From Deinococcus sp. (GTDB lineage: Bacteria; Deinococcota; Deinococci; Deinococcales; Deinococcaceae): 12,645 nucleotides of DNA. Positions 1 through 8,002 of this stretch are shown here, piece by piece. The number at the start of each line of letters is the position of its first letter. Position 1 is the stretch's first letter. The stretch is from the NCBI RefSeq assembly GCF_030523985.1, contig NZ_JAUNHK010000041.1, positions 1 to 12,645 on the forward strand, read 5' to 3'. Made by a program: the position numbers and the translations under genes. The notes beneath the pieces were generated by a model. The model saw nothing but the letters and a program-made list of their open reading frames with translations, did no database searches and had not been told where the DNA came from.

Positions 1-743
1 TGCAGGCGGGGCCAGACGGACAGGTGACGGCCTTCGCCTACAAACCCGACCAACCACTGGGCCGCACCGTGACCGCCGAAATCTTCGTCTACGACACCAA
101 AACGCTGCTGTCCACCCTGGACGACCTGGCGAAAAAGGGGCCGCTGGGCGACTACGGCGAGGAGCTGCTTCCGGCGCTGGTAGAGCGCGGCGACGCCTAC
201 GCCTTTCCCATGTCGGGCTACTGGATGGATGTCGGCACGCTCGAAGCCTACCTTCAGAGCCACCGCGATTTTCTGGACGGGCGCGGCCTGGAACTGGACG
301 ACCCGATCTGGCCTTTCATCACGTCCAGCATCACCCGTCCGCCCACCCGCATCGAGAAGACGGCGCGACTGGACACGGCGTTCGTGTGCGGCGGCGCGGT
401 CATCGCCGGAGAGGTGACGCGCAGCCTGATTGCGCCGGGTGCCAGGGTCGAAGCGGGGGCCGTCGTGCGTGACGCGGTGGTGCAGCCGGGCGCAGTGGTG
501 CGGGCCGGAGCGCGGGTCAGCCACGCCATCATCGACCAGGGCGCCGAAGTCGGCGTGAACGCCCGGGTCGGCGGGCAGAGCGCCAACAGCCGCCCCACCG
601 TCATCGGGGCCGGGGCACACCTGGGCGAAGGGGTGGAGGTCGGCCCCGGCAGTGTCGTGGCGCCGCGTGACCGCCTCAAAGCGGGCGAGGAAGGCGAAAA
701 AGTTCGCCCGCTGGATGTGGACAACCGCGCAGGCAAGAAGTAG
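1..743 (+). CDS. glgC: Glucose-1-phosphate adenylyltransferase-type nucleotidyltransferase, C-terminal part (5' end outside window)
   Basis: The reading frame is already open at the left edge (first complete codon at base 3) and stops at TAG 741-743, leaving about 246 residues of a protein that is normally 400-430 long. The visible part covers the end of the catalytic domain: a VTAEIFVYDT strand, then a DYGEELLPALVERG segment, then GYWMDVGTLEAY, which matches the GYWRDVGT sugar-phosphate-binding motif of GlgC. After that come hexapeptide-like turns rich in V, I, G and A (about 130-235 of the fragment), typical of the C-terminal left-handed beta-helix. The family makes ADP-glucose from glucose-1-phosphate and ATP for glycogen synthesis. 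A related NDP-sugar pyrophosphorylase cannot be excluded because the nucleotide-binding N-terminus is missing. The GTG at 24 is not a credible start, since the homologous sequence continues upstream of it. A strong hairpin terminator follows the stop. Confidence 0.8.
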   Translation, partial: QAGPDGQVTAFAYKPDQPLGRTVTAEIFVYDTKTLLSTLDDLAKKGPLGDYGEELLPALVERGDAYAFPMSGYWMDVGTLEAYLQSHRDFLDGRGLELDDPIWPFITSSITRPPTRIEKTARLDTAFVCGGAVIAGEVTRSLIAPGARVEAGAVVRDAVVQPGAVVRAGARVSHAIIDQGAEVGVNARVGGQSANSRPTVIGAGAHLGEGVEVGPGSVVAPRDRLKAGEEGEKVRPLDVDNRAGKK

Positions 744-759
744 CCGCGCCATAAGACAG

Positions 760-805
760 GGGCAGCCCACCGGAACATCTTGGCGGGCTGCCCTTGCGAT
801 TTTTG
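760..805 (+). terminator. Rho-independent terminator of the glgC-type gene
   Basis: GGGCAGCCCACC (760-771) pairs with GGCGGGCTGCCC (782-793) with one mismatch around a 10-nt loop. A T-rich stretch (TTGCGATTTTT) follows. It starts 17 nt after the stop codon of the plus-strand gene. Confidence 0.75.
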
Positions 806-819
806 CGGGCCTGAGCGTC

Positions 820-892
820 AAGTACGTCGAACCTAACATTTCGCATTTTCGGAACAGCACCGAAAACGCTTCATTCCCGGTTCGACGTACTT
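820..892. repeat. 73-bp inverted-repeat element with inner hairpin
   Basis: AAGTACGTCGAACC (820-833) and GGTTCGACGTACTT (879-892) are a perfect 14-bp inverted repeat. Inside them GCATTTTCGG (843-852) pairs with CCGAAAACGC (860-869) with one mismatch and a 7-nt loop. Five Ts (891-895) overlap and follow the right arm on the plus strand. The element lies between two convergent genes, so it could be a second plus-strand terminator or a small non-coding repeat/MITE-like element. No target-site duplication is evident. Confidence 0.6.
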
Positions 893-929
893 TTTCCGGT
901 ACTCCATCTAAAGATGAACTTCGACCTAC

Positions 930-1160
930 TCAGCGCGAGATGAACACAATCAGGAAAGCCAGCAGCATAAACAGGCCGCCCAGCACCGAAGTCACGCGCA
1001 CCAGGCCGCCTTCGACGCCGCGCCCGCCGAGCAGCGAACCGCCCGAGGCCATGCTGGCCGACAGGCCCGCCTGCTTGGGCACTTGCAGCAGCACGAAAAA
1101 GACCAGGCCCACGCACACCAGGGCAAACAAAACCAGAAACAGAGTCAGGATAGGAGTCAT
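930..1160 (-). CDS. secG: Preprotein translocase subunit SecG
   Basis: This 76-residue protein is the usual size for SecG, the small auxiliary subunit of the SecYEG export channel in the inner membrane. Two hydrophobic segments are visible, at about residues 3-25 and 54-74. Between them lies a short polar loop rich in G and S (GLSASMASGGSLLGGRG, residues 32-48), the hallmark of the family, where the usual pattern is G-rich with an F/L-G-G/S turn. The ATG at 1160 is preceded by GAGG about 9 nt upstream, a reasonable ribosome-binding site. A TATACT box at 1211-1216 could be its -10 element. The gene lies 92 nt downstream of proA on the same strand with no terminator seen between, so read-through from proA is possible. 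It converges with the glgC-type gene. Confidence 0.92.
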   Translation of the reverse strand: MTPILTLFLVLFALVCVGLVFFVLLQVPKQAGLSASMASGGSLLGGRGVEGGLVRVTSVLGGLFMLLAFLIVFISR

Positions 1161-1210
1161 CGAAAAACCTCAGAGAAGGGGAGAGAAGTCGCCAGCGGGC
1201 GTAACACTTC

Positions 1211-1216
1211 AGTATA
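1211..1216 (-). promoter_or_regulatory. Candidate -10 element of secG
   Basis: TATACT on the minus strand matches the TATAAT consensus at five of six positions and would give a leader of roughly 44 nt before the secG ATG. No good -35 hexamer sits 16-18 nt upstream, so the call rests on the -10 alone. Confidence 0.4.
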
Positions 1217-1252
1217 GGGAGCGGCAGGTGAGGAGAGGTGAGGGCAGAGCTT

Positions 1253-2521
1253 TCAGCCGCGCACCTGACCGTCGCCCAGCACCACCCATTTGGTCGTCGT
1301 GAGTTCGCGCAGGCCCATCGGCCCACGGGCGTGCAGCTTCTGAGTGCTGATGGCGACCTCGGCCCCCAGACCCAGTTGCCCGCCGTCATTGAAACGGGGA
1401 CTGGCGTTGACCACCACGGCGGCGCTGTCCACGTCCTGCACGAAGCGCGTGGCTTGCTCGGGGTCACGGGTCAGAATCACGTCGGTGTGGCCCCCCCGCT
1501 CGGCAATGAAGTCGAGTGCCTCATCCAGTCCGTTCACCGTGCGAATGCTGGCGATCAGGGCCAGAAACTCGGTGCCGTAGTCGCCCGGCGCGGCAGCTTG
1601 GGCGTTCAGGCCAGCGGCCCGCAGCACCTCCAGGCTCTCGGCGTCGGCCCGCAATTCGACTCCGGCCTCCAGCAGTGGGCGCACCACGCCCGGCAGGGCA
1701 GGCAGCGCGGCGCGGTGAATCAGCAGCGTGTCCAGCGCGTTGCAGGCGCTCGGCTTCTGCACTTTGGCGTTCAGGGCGATGGTCGCCGCCTGCGCCACGT
1801 CCTGCGGGCCTTGCACGAACGATTCGTCCAGATACAGGTGAACCACGCCGATGCCGCCGACGATGACGGGCACGGTGGCGTTCTCCACGCAAAATCGGTG
1901 CAGCCCGGCCCCCCCACGCGGAATGATGGCGTCCACGCAGTCGTCGAGCCGCAGCAGTTCCAGCATCCGGGCGCGGTCCGGGTCGCGGATGACCTGCACG
2001 GCGTCGGCGGGAAGCTGCTGCGCTTGCAGGGCCGCGTGAATGGCGTCTTCCAGGGCCGCGTTGGACTGCACGGTTTCCTTGCCGCCGCGCAGAATCACCG
2101 CGTTGCCCGACATCAGCGCCAGGGCCGCCACGTCCACCGTCACGTTGGGGCGGCTCTCGTAAATCACGCCCAGCACGCCCAGGGGCACGCGCCGCTGCGA
2201 TACCCGGATGCCGCTGGGCTGCACCTGCTCCGCCGTCTGTTCGCCCACTGGGTCAGGGAGGGCGGCCACCGCCTCTACGTCGTTGGCAATCGCCGCCAGA
2301 GACGCGGCATTCAGGCGCAGGCGATCCACCATGTGGGCGGGCAGTCCGGCAGCTTCGGCGGCGGCGACATCTTGCGCGTTGGCCTCCAAAATTGTGGCGC
2401 TGCGCTGGCGCAACTCGGCGGCGATGGCCCCCAGCGCGGCAGCTTTGCGGGCCGTGGGCAGGGAACGCAGGGTGCGGGCGGCTTTTCTGGCCCGCTGGCC
2501 CATGTCTCGGAGGTCGGTCAT
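1253..2521 (-). CDS. proA: Gamma-glutamyl phosphate reductase (glutamate-5-semialdehyde dehydrogenase)
   Basis: This 422-residue protein is close to the usual 415-420 for ProA. ProA reduces gamma-glutamyl phosphate to glutamate-5-semialdehyde with NADPH, the second step of proline synthesis in the cytoplasm. Family signatures are in order: the VPLGVLGVIYESRPNVTVD block (112-130), the nucleotide-binding LRGGKE segment (144-149), IIPRGGAGL (199-207), and the catalytic cysteine C260 within KPSACNALDTLL. PRFNDGGQLGLGAEVAIST near the C-terminus is also typical. The ATG at 2521 has no Shine-Dalgarno sequence. A TACACT box ending 7 nt before it fits leaderless transcription and supports this start over the ATG six codons later. 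proB lies 107 nt upstream on the same strand, so the two act consecutively but apparently from separate promoters. Confidence 0.96.
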   Translation of the reverse strand: MTDLRDMGQRARKAARTLRSLPTARKAAALGAIAAELRQRSATILEANAQDVAAAEAAGLPAHMVDRLRLNAASLAAIANDVEAVAALPDPVGEQTAEQVQPSGIRVSQRRVPLGVLGVIYESRPNVTVDVAALALMSGNAVILRGGKETVQSNAALEDAIHAALQAQQLPADAVQVIRDPDRARMLELLRLDDCVDAIIPRGGAGLHRFCVENATVPVIVGGIGVVHLYLDESFVQGPQDVAQAATIALNAKVQKPSACNALDTLLIHRAALPALPGVVRPLLEAGVELRADAESLEVLRAAGLNAQAAAPGDYGTEFLALIASIRTVNGLDEALDFIAERGGHTDVILTRDPEQATRFVQDVDSAAVVVNASPRFNDGGQLGLGAEVAISTQKLHARGPMGLRELTTTKWVVLGDGQVRG

Positions 2522-2528
2522 GGTCGCC

Positions 2529-2534
2529 AGTGTA
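2529..2534 (-). promoter_or_regulatory. Leaderless-type -10 element of proA
   Basis: TACACT (minus strand) ends exactly 7 nt before the proA ATG at 2521, placing the expected transcription start on the A of the start codon. There is no Shine-Dalgarno sequence in between. A clear -35 is missing; TTGGCG lies 19 nt upstream. Confidence 0.45.
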
Positions 2535-2628
2535 GTAGACCGCCCAAACCGAGCGCCAAAAGAGGCGGGAGGATGGGGCGTCGAAACGTGGAGAGGTCTA
2601 AACGTCTACAGCCGTCAGAGTCAAAGGC

Positions 2629-3729
<1,101 letters not shown>

Positions 3730-3736
3730 GGGCGAC

Positions 3737-3742
3737 ATGCTA
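3737..3742 (-). promoter_or_regulatory. Leaderless-type -10 element of proB
   Basis: TAGCAT (minus strand) ends 7 nt before the ATG at 3729, the same geometry as at proA. It contains the alternative ATG at 3738, which argues against that codon as the start. No clear -35 is visible. Confidence 0.45.
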
Positions 3743-3775
3743 GCGGCTGCGCGGCGGGGTGCGGCCCCAAATGCC

Positions 3776-3818
3776 GAAACGCCAGCGTCCCGCTGGGAGG
3801 CAGGGCGGCTGGCGTTTC
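3776..3818 (-). terminator. Hairpin downstream of the lipoprotein gene
   Basis: GAAACGCCAGC and GCTGGCGTTTC form a perfect 11-bp inverted repeat (3776-3786 and 3808-3818), starting 11 nt after the stop of the leftward lipoprotein gene. Only a short T run is present, so termination may be weak or hairpin-driven. Confidence 0.5.
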
Positions 3819-3829
3819 AGTTTCGAGAT

Positions 3830-4786
3830 TTATTCTTCGTCGGTAGGCCCGTTCAGGCAGGGCCAGGGGGCGTCCAGATTTTTCTCGACCATGATGCCGT
3901 CGTCGTCGTAGAGGTGGACGACAGGCACCAGGGTCAGGTCGGCGGGTGCGCCCTGCACGGCCCGGCCCTGCGCCGCCAGGGTCAGGCTCTCGAAGTTGCG
4001 CGGGGCCACCACGTTTTCGCTGCCCGTCAGGAGAGAGCCGCAAGTGCCGTCGTTGCGGGCAAAGGTGAACTGACCGGAAATCGAGTAGCCCTCCGGCGCA
4101 CCTTCCACGCTCACGCTGGGGCGCACGCCGCCTGCAACGGGCGTCAGGGCTGCCTGCACGACGACATTCGCCAGCGGGTCGGGTTGCTCGCCCTGGCCGC
4201 TGCACACGCGCAGTCGGGTCTGTACGGGGGCCAGGAAGCGGGCGCTCTGGGCCGCCGTGCGATTGGCGAAGGTGACGCGCACCTGCGTTTCGGCGCAGTA
4301 GGGGCGGCTGCCCAGGTCGGTGGGGGCCACCGTGCTGCCCGAAGGCAGGTGGAACAGGTCGGAGCCGAAAAAGTCGTCGGGGCGCAGGGTTTCCTGGGTC
4401 TGGCTGCGGTCGCGCACGCTGCCGTCGGGGTTGAAGAGGGTCACGCTGGCTTCGGCCTGGGCCACCTGCAGCGCCGTCGAGGTCACGGTCACTTCGCCCA
4501 CGCCACTGAAACGCCTGTTCCCGCTGCGAACCTTGGCGATGTCGAGCCGGACCCGGACTTCGCCCACCTTTTTGCCGTTTTTCTGCACGACGGGCAGGGT
4601 CACGCTTTCACGGGCATACAGGCGGTCGAGCGGGTCAGGCAGAGACTGGGCCGAGAGCGAAGCAGAGGGCGACACCTGGGCCGATGCGACATTCTGAGCA
4701 GCGGGCGTAGGGGACGTGACGCGACCACACGAGGCCAGCAGCAAGGCGGTTCCGAGCAAGGCAGGGAGGACAGCGGGACGGGACAT
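3830..4786 (-). CDS. Secreted lipoprotein of unknown function
   Basis: The product has 318 residues. It starts MSRP, followed by a hydrophobic stretch (about 5-17) and the lipobox LLASC with C20 as the lipidated cysteine, so export and membrane anchoring are well supported. The next ~30 residues are rich in S, P, A and Q, a typical flexible tether. The body (about 55-318) is predicted as beta-rich from alternating hydrophobic segments. It has four further cysteines (164, 195, 249, 310), enough for two disulfides, and an acidic end (DEE). I do not recognise a named domain; it may be a Deinococcus-lineage protein. The ATG at 4786 is preferred over one at 4831 because AAGGAG lies about 8 nt before it and the signal peptide begins there. 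A separate promoter upstream and a hairpin downstream suggest a single-gene unit. Confidence 0.85.
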   Translation of the reverse strand: MSRPAVLPALLGTALLLASCGRVTSPTPAAQNVASAQVSPSASLSAQSLPDPLDRLYARESVTLPVVQKNGKKVGEVRVRLDIAKVRSGNRRFSGVGEVTVTSTALQVAQAEASVTLFNPDGSVRDRSQTQETLRPDDFFGSDLFHLPSGSTVAPTDLGSRPYCAETQVRVTFANRTAAQSARFLAPVQTRLRVCSGQGEQPDPLANVVVQAALTPVAGGVRPSVSVEGAPEGYSISGQFTFARNDGTCGSLLTGSENVVAPRNFESLTLAAQGRAVQGAPADLTLVPVVHLYDDDGIMVEKNLDAPWPCLNGPTDEE

Positions 4787-4834
4787 GGCACAACTCCTTG
4801 AAAGGCGGGGGGGAGAGTATGAAAAAACCAACAG

Positions 4835-4864
4835 AGTCTAAAATGAAAAAAGACACGGTGTAAA
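4835..4864 (-). promoter_or_regulatory. Candidate promoter of the lipoprotein gene
   Basis: Reading leftward, TTTACA (4864-4859) is a five-of-six match to the -35 consensus. After an 18-nt spacer comes TAGACT (4840-4835) as -10. The surroundings are unusually A/T-rich for this window. The predicted leader of about 40 nt includes the AAGGAG ribosome-binding site. Confidence 0.5.
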
Positions 4865-4910
4865 TAACCCCCCAGGGGTGGAACAACAGGGGACGCTCCC
4901 AAAGTTCAAC

Positions 4911-4951
4911 CGGGCAAAAGAAAAGCCCCCAACCGGGCGGGCCGGTGGGGG
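4911..4951 (-). terminator. Rho-independent terminator of the HAMP operon
   Basis: On the minus strand CCCCCACCGG, a 5-nt loop, and CCGGTTGGGGG form a GC-rich stem with one bulged base, followed by CTTTTCTTTT. It begins 20 nt after the stop of the HAMP gene and closes the operon. Confidence 0.85.
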
Positions 4952-4970
4952 ACGCGAAAGGATGTTTCCG

Positions 4971-6503
4971 TTACATGCGCTTGCGGCGGCGCAAACGGTC
5001 CATCGCGGCTTCGAGGCTCAGGCGCATGCGTTCGAGGGCCTGGGCGAGGTCGCCGATTTCGTCGTTGCGCTCCATCTTGACCGGGCGGGTCAGGTCACCC
5101 AGCGAGATGGCGTCAGCCACTTCGACCAGACGCTCTAGCGGCCCCACGATCTGCCGGGCGGCGCGGGCGGCGAAGGTGAGCGCCAGCACCAGACCCAGCA
5201 GGGTCATCAGCAGCACCAGCAGCAGCGTGTTGCGCAGGTTGGATATGGCTTGGCCGTTGGACAGGCCCACCATGACCCGGCGCACGACGGGGGCCTTGTT
5301 CTCCGCGCCCACTGGCACGGCGCTGAGGGCACCCTGGCTGTTGCGGATGATAGACACGCGGCTGATGGTGTAGCTCTGGTTACCGATTCGGAATTGCCCA
5401 CTCGCCTCGCCACTCTTGGCCCAGTCACCGAGGCGGGTGTTGAGTGCGCTCAGGTCGGACGTGACCAGCGAGCGCAGGGTAGTCGGTCCGTTCGGCACTT
5501 CCACCCGCACGAAGCCCACGTTGGGGTTCTTGGCGATGGCGGTCAGCTGAGATTCCAGTCCGGTGCTGCGGGTGTTGAGCGAGGTGCCGACCACCGAAGC
5601 GAGCGTCTGCGCGTTTTCCTGGGTCAGTCGGTTTTGCAGCCGGGGCAGCGTCAGGGCCATCAGCAGCATGGTCAGCAGTCCTGACAGGGCCAGCGGCAAC
5701 AGCGTGCCCAGACGAATCTGCTGGGTCACACTGTTGCGCGGCTGGCCCGACACGGCCACGTCATCACCCACGGCAGTCAGGAACTCGCTCGACTGCCGGG
5801 AAACGTCGCGGACGGGGCGCTCCGGAGCAGGCGCGTCGTCACTCACATTCAGCGCCCCGGTAAAGTCGGCCCAGTCGTCCGCTCCGGCGGCGGTCTGGCT
5901 TGCCCCCCCGGCAGTCTGGCCCTTCTCTTTTTCCTTCTCCAGCTTTGCGCTGGCGGCTTTGGCCCAGTCGGGCAGTTCGTCGGTCTGGTCCGGGTCGGTG
6001 GTCACGGCTGAGGTGGCTGCCGATACCGTCATGACGGTGCTTGGTGGCGCGATGAGCAGCCCGTCGTCGTCGGAAGTCGTGAGCACGGGCTGGGCCTTTT
6101 CCGGTGTGCTGCTGGCGAGGGCGGCGAAGGGGTCGGGGGCCAGGGCCGCAAAGGGGTCGGCAGCAGGAATGGCGAAGGGGTCAGGGGCAGCCGGGGTCGT
6201 GAACGGGTCGGCGATGGACGTGCCCGGCTCGTCTGCCGCAAGTGGGGCCGCAGTGGACGGAGCCGCAGTTCCCGCTTCGGGCCGCACTTCCTCGAGAGAC
6301 ACCTGCGCGCCCACCGACTCGAAGACCTGAAGCAGCAGTTCGGCGCGGGCGTGCGACGTGGGCTTCATCAGGCGGCCCGCGCGCCGCGCAGCCAAGCGCT
6401 GGGCCTGTTCGGGTTTCAGGCCAAAGCGTTGGACCAACTGCTCTTCCAGTTGGGGACGCACTTCATCGGAAACAGGTTGGCGAATCAGAACCGTGTACTT
6501 CAT
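4971..6503 (-). CDS. Membrane protein with L7/L12-like head, DPF-repeat linker and terminal HAMP domain, no output domain
   Basis: With the ATG at 6503 the protein has 510 residues; GAGGAA lies 7 nt before it, so a longer version from 6605 is unlikely. Residues 1-75 (MKYTVLIRQP to QVSLEEV) have a strand-helix-helix-strand pattern resembling the ribosomal L7/L12 C-terminal fold. Residues ~76-260 are low-complexity A/P/D/S-rich and include four DPF motifs (99, 108, 116, 124), then an acidic and K/E-rich stretch. TM1 is about 264-286, an extracytoplasmic region about 287-423, TM2 about 424-446 and a HAMP domain about 447-501 (GPLERLVEVADAISLGDLTRPV, then DEIGDLAQALERM). The chain ends RLRRRKRM directly after HAMP, with no kinase, cyclase or methyl-accepting domain and a terminator just downstream. 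It is last in a three-gene operon. A receptor or scaffold role is inference only. Confidence 0.85.
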   Translation of the reverse strand: MKYTVLIRQPVSDEVRPQLEEQLVQRFGLKPEQAQRLAARRAGRLMKPTSHARAELLLQVFESVGAQVSLEEVRPEAGTAAPSTAAPLAADEPGTSIADPFTTPAAPDPFAIPAADPFAALAPDPFAALASSTPEKAQPVLTTSDDDGLLIAPPSTVMTVSAATSAVTTDPDQTDELPDWAKAASAKLEKEKEKGQTAGGASQTAAGADDWADFTGALNVSDDAPAPERPVRDVSRQSSEFLTAVGDDVAVSGQPRNSVTQQIRLGTLLPLALSGLLTMLLMALTLPRLQNRLTQENAQTLASVVGTSLNTRSTGLESQLTAIAKNPNVGFVRVEVPNGPTTLRSLVTSDLSALNTRLGDWAKSGEASGQFRIGNQSYTISRVSIIRNSQGALSAVPVGAENKAPVVRRVMVGLSNGQAISNLRNTLLLVLLMTLLGLVLALTFAARAARQIVGPLERLVEVADAISLGDLTRPVKMERNDEIGDLAQALERMRLSLEAAMDRLRRRKRM

Positions 6504-6570
6504 GCGGCATTCCTCTCGGGGTGCGGATGACCGGAGCGTGGGGCGAAGGGTGAAGGCGGGCGTGGGAACA

Positions 6571-6990
6571 TCAGGCCAGCCCCCGCGTCCGCAGTTGCCG
6601 GACAAACTGATGCAGGTGGGCTTCGTCGAGTTCGGGTGCGATGGTTGCCAGCAGGGCCGAGAGGGTGGCCTGCTCGCCTACCGCGTCCAGCGCGTCGTCC
6701 ACCATGAATTCTCCTATCGGCCCGATGACGCTGACCAGGGCCTGGGTGACATGGTCTAGCAGGGCGTCCGTCACCACCTGTTCGCGGCGCAGGGCGCGGC
6801 TGGTCCAGTTCTGCGCCTGCTCCAGTGCTTGCTCGACTTCTTCCTGGCTCAGGTCGAGTTCGCGTGACAGTTGGGCCAGCGTCCGGCGTCCGTCCACCAG
6901 GTCGAGCACCCGCCAAGTCGAGTAGGGAAGCGGCGTATCGTCGCGCAGGCCGGTGGGCCAGCGGGGAATGTCCTGGTTCCAGCGCGTCAC
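6571..6990 (-). CDS. Small DUF8082-like cytoplasmic protein
   Basis: The product has 139 residues and starts at GTG 6990, with GGAG 6 nt upstream. It overlaps the stop of the preceding gene by 4 nt (GTGA), so the two are translationally coupled. Residues ~20-60 (PLPYSTWRVLDLVDGRRTLAQLSRELDL) look like a winged-helix or helical module. Residues ~73-136, centred on VSVIGPIGEFMVDDALDAVG, resemble the helical DUF8082 domain found at the C-terminus of some bacterial kinases and response-type proteins; this is recalled resemblance, not a search result. There is no signal peptide, membrane segment or catalytic motif. The gene sits between the DUF4388-like gene and the HAMP membrane protein gene, so a role as adaptor in the same pathway is a reasonable inference. 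Confidence 0.8.
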   Translation of the reverse strand: MTRWNQDIPRWPTGLRDDTPLPYSTWRVLDLVDGRRTLAQLSRELDLSQEEVEQALEQAQNWTSRALRREQVVTDALLDHVTQALVSVIGPIGEFMVDDALDAVGEQATLSALLATIAPELDEAHLHQFVRQLRTRGLA

Positions 6991-7832
6991 AGTTTCTCCA
7001 GTCCGGCGGCGGCCCAGTCGGGCGTGTCGCGCAGGTCGCCCACTGCGATTTCACTCAGGCGCAGGTTCAGTTTTTGCAGGCAGTATCGGTAGGCTTCGAG
7101 CATGGCCGGGCGCAGTTCCTGCATCGGCACTTCCTCTTCCACCGTCAGTTGGCCCCGGCTGACCCGGATTTCGCTGGCGAAGGGGTCGAGTACCGGAAAG
7201 CGGGTCGAAAGCTGCATGCTGACCTGCTTCCAGGTTTCGTCGAAGCGGGGGGCGATGCGGTGGGTCGCCTGAATCAGCGTGCTCCAGACGCGCAGCAGCA
7301 CCTCACGGTTGAGCCGGTTGCTGGACGCGAGGGTAAAGCAGGGAGCGCCCGTCTGCGGCAGTGTCCCGGTCATCACTCTCCCTCCCTCCCAGAAAGAGCA
7401 GTGCGGCCCGGAAATCAGCGCCCCCTGAAAATGCTCCCGCATCAGCAGGGTCTGCACTTCGGGCCAGGCCACGTTCAGGCGTTGGGGCAGCGTCTTGCGC
7501 GACTCCCACAGCACCTCGGCCACCAGCGGCTCGGTCTGCACCAGCGATACCTGGGCGCGTGGCAGGCCGCGCATGGCGTCCCCCAGGGTCACGTCGCTGC
7601 CGCTGGCTGCCATACCCCCGCGCAGTTGGCCCCGTACCCACACGAACCTGGCCCAGCGCCCCTGCTGCTGCACGTCCAGCACGCCCGTGAGGTTGTGCTT
7701 TTCGCGGGCCTCAAGCTCAGTGACGACTTCGGTCCAGGGGTAAAAATCGGTGGAAAGCTGCTGAAAGACCGCCTGGTCCTGGGGGACAGGCAGGCGCAGA
7801 GGCGCTGGGGGGGGAGCAGGATTCTGGGTCAT
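6987..7832 (-). CDS. DUF4388-like protein, first gene of the HAMP operon
   Basis: The product has 281 residues with a proline-rich start. Residues ~30-105 (TELEAREKHNLTGVLDVQ, then RFVWVRGQLRGG) resemble a DUF4388/PATAN module, in which a beta-strand pair around 'GVL.V...G....V...G.L..G' is typical. A second, shorter copy may lie at 136-155 (FQGALISGPHCSFWEGGRV). The C-terminal third contains FPVLDPFASEIRV (212-224), including a DPFA motif like those repeated in the HAMP protein of the same operon, then a helical end. DUF4388 proteins are often encoded near roadblock/small-GTPase or response-regulator systems. The ATG at 7832 is the only upstream start before an in-frame stop; it has no clear Shine-Dalgarno sequence. 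The end overlaps the next gene by 4 nt. The exact function is unknown. Confidence 0.82.
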   Translation of the reverse strand: MTQNPAPPPAPLRLPVPQDQAVFQQLSTDFYPWTEVVTELEAREKHNLTGVLDVQQQGRWARFVWVRGQLRGGMAASGSDVTLGDAMRGLPRAQVSLVQTEPLVAEVLWESRKTLPQRLNVAWPEVQTLLMREHFQGALISGPHCSFWEGGRVMTGTLPQTGAPCFTLASSNRLNREVLLRVWSTLIQATHRIAPRFDETWKQVSMQLSTRFPVLDPFASEIRVSRGQLTVEEEVPMQELRPAMLEAYRYCLQKLNLRLSEIAVGDLRDTPDWAAAGLEKL

Positions 7833-7933
7833 GTCAGGTGGGGCGAAGCGCTAGAGATAAAGAGAGTGAAGGGGAAGGCCGACTTGACTTTCAATCTTCC
7901 TCATCATGACACCTGTTGAAGTCTTACGCTCTA

Positions 7934-7947
7934 CTTACAATTGTAAG
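7934..7947. promoter_or_regulatory. Perfect 14-bp palindrome, candidate operator
   Basis: CTTACAATTGTAAG reads the same on both strands and contains a TACAAT -10-like hexamer in each direction. It lies in the AT-rich intergenic region 5' of the DUF4388/HAMP operon, about 100 nt before its first start codon. No good -35 hexamer was found, so its role as operator or promoter is inferred. Confidence 0.45.
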
Positions 7948-8002
7948 AAAATCTTCTTTATTGCCGTCTCTGGTCAGGGGAACACTGGCCCAGCAAGGGC
8001 GA

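Noticed and set aside
24..26. GTG at 24 as the start of the glgC-type gene
   Set aside because: The frame is open to the left edge and the family has about 170 more residues before this point.
905..916. CATCTAAAGATG short palindrome near the secG 3' end
   Set aside because: A 5-bp stem with a 2-nt loop and no T tract is too small to call.
6504..6605. Upstream extension of the HAMP protein to 6605
   Set aside because: The extra 34 residues are unlike the family, overlap the end of the preceding gene, and GAGGAA precedes the ATG at 6503.
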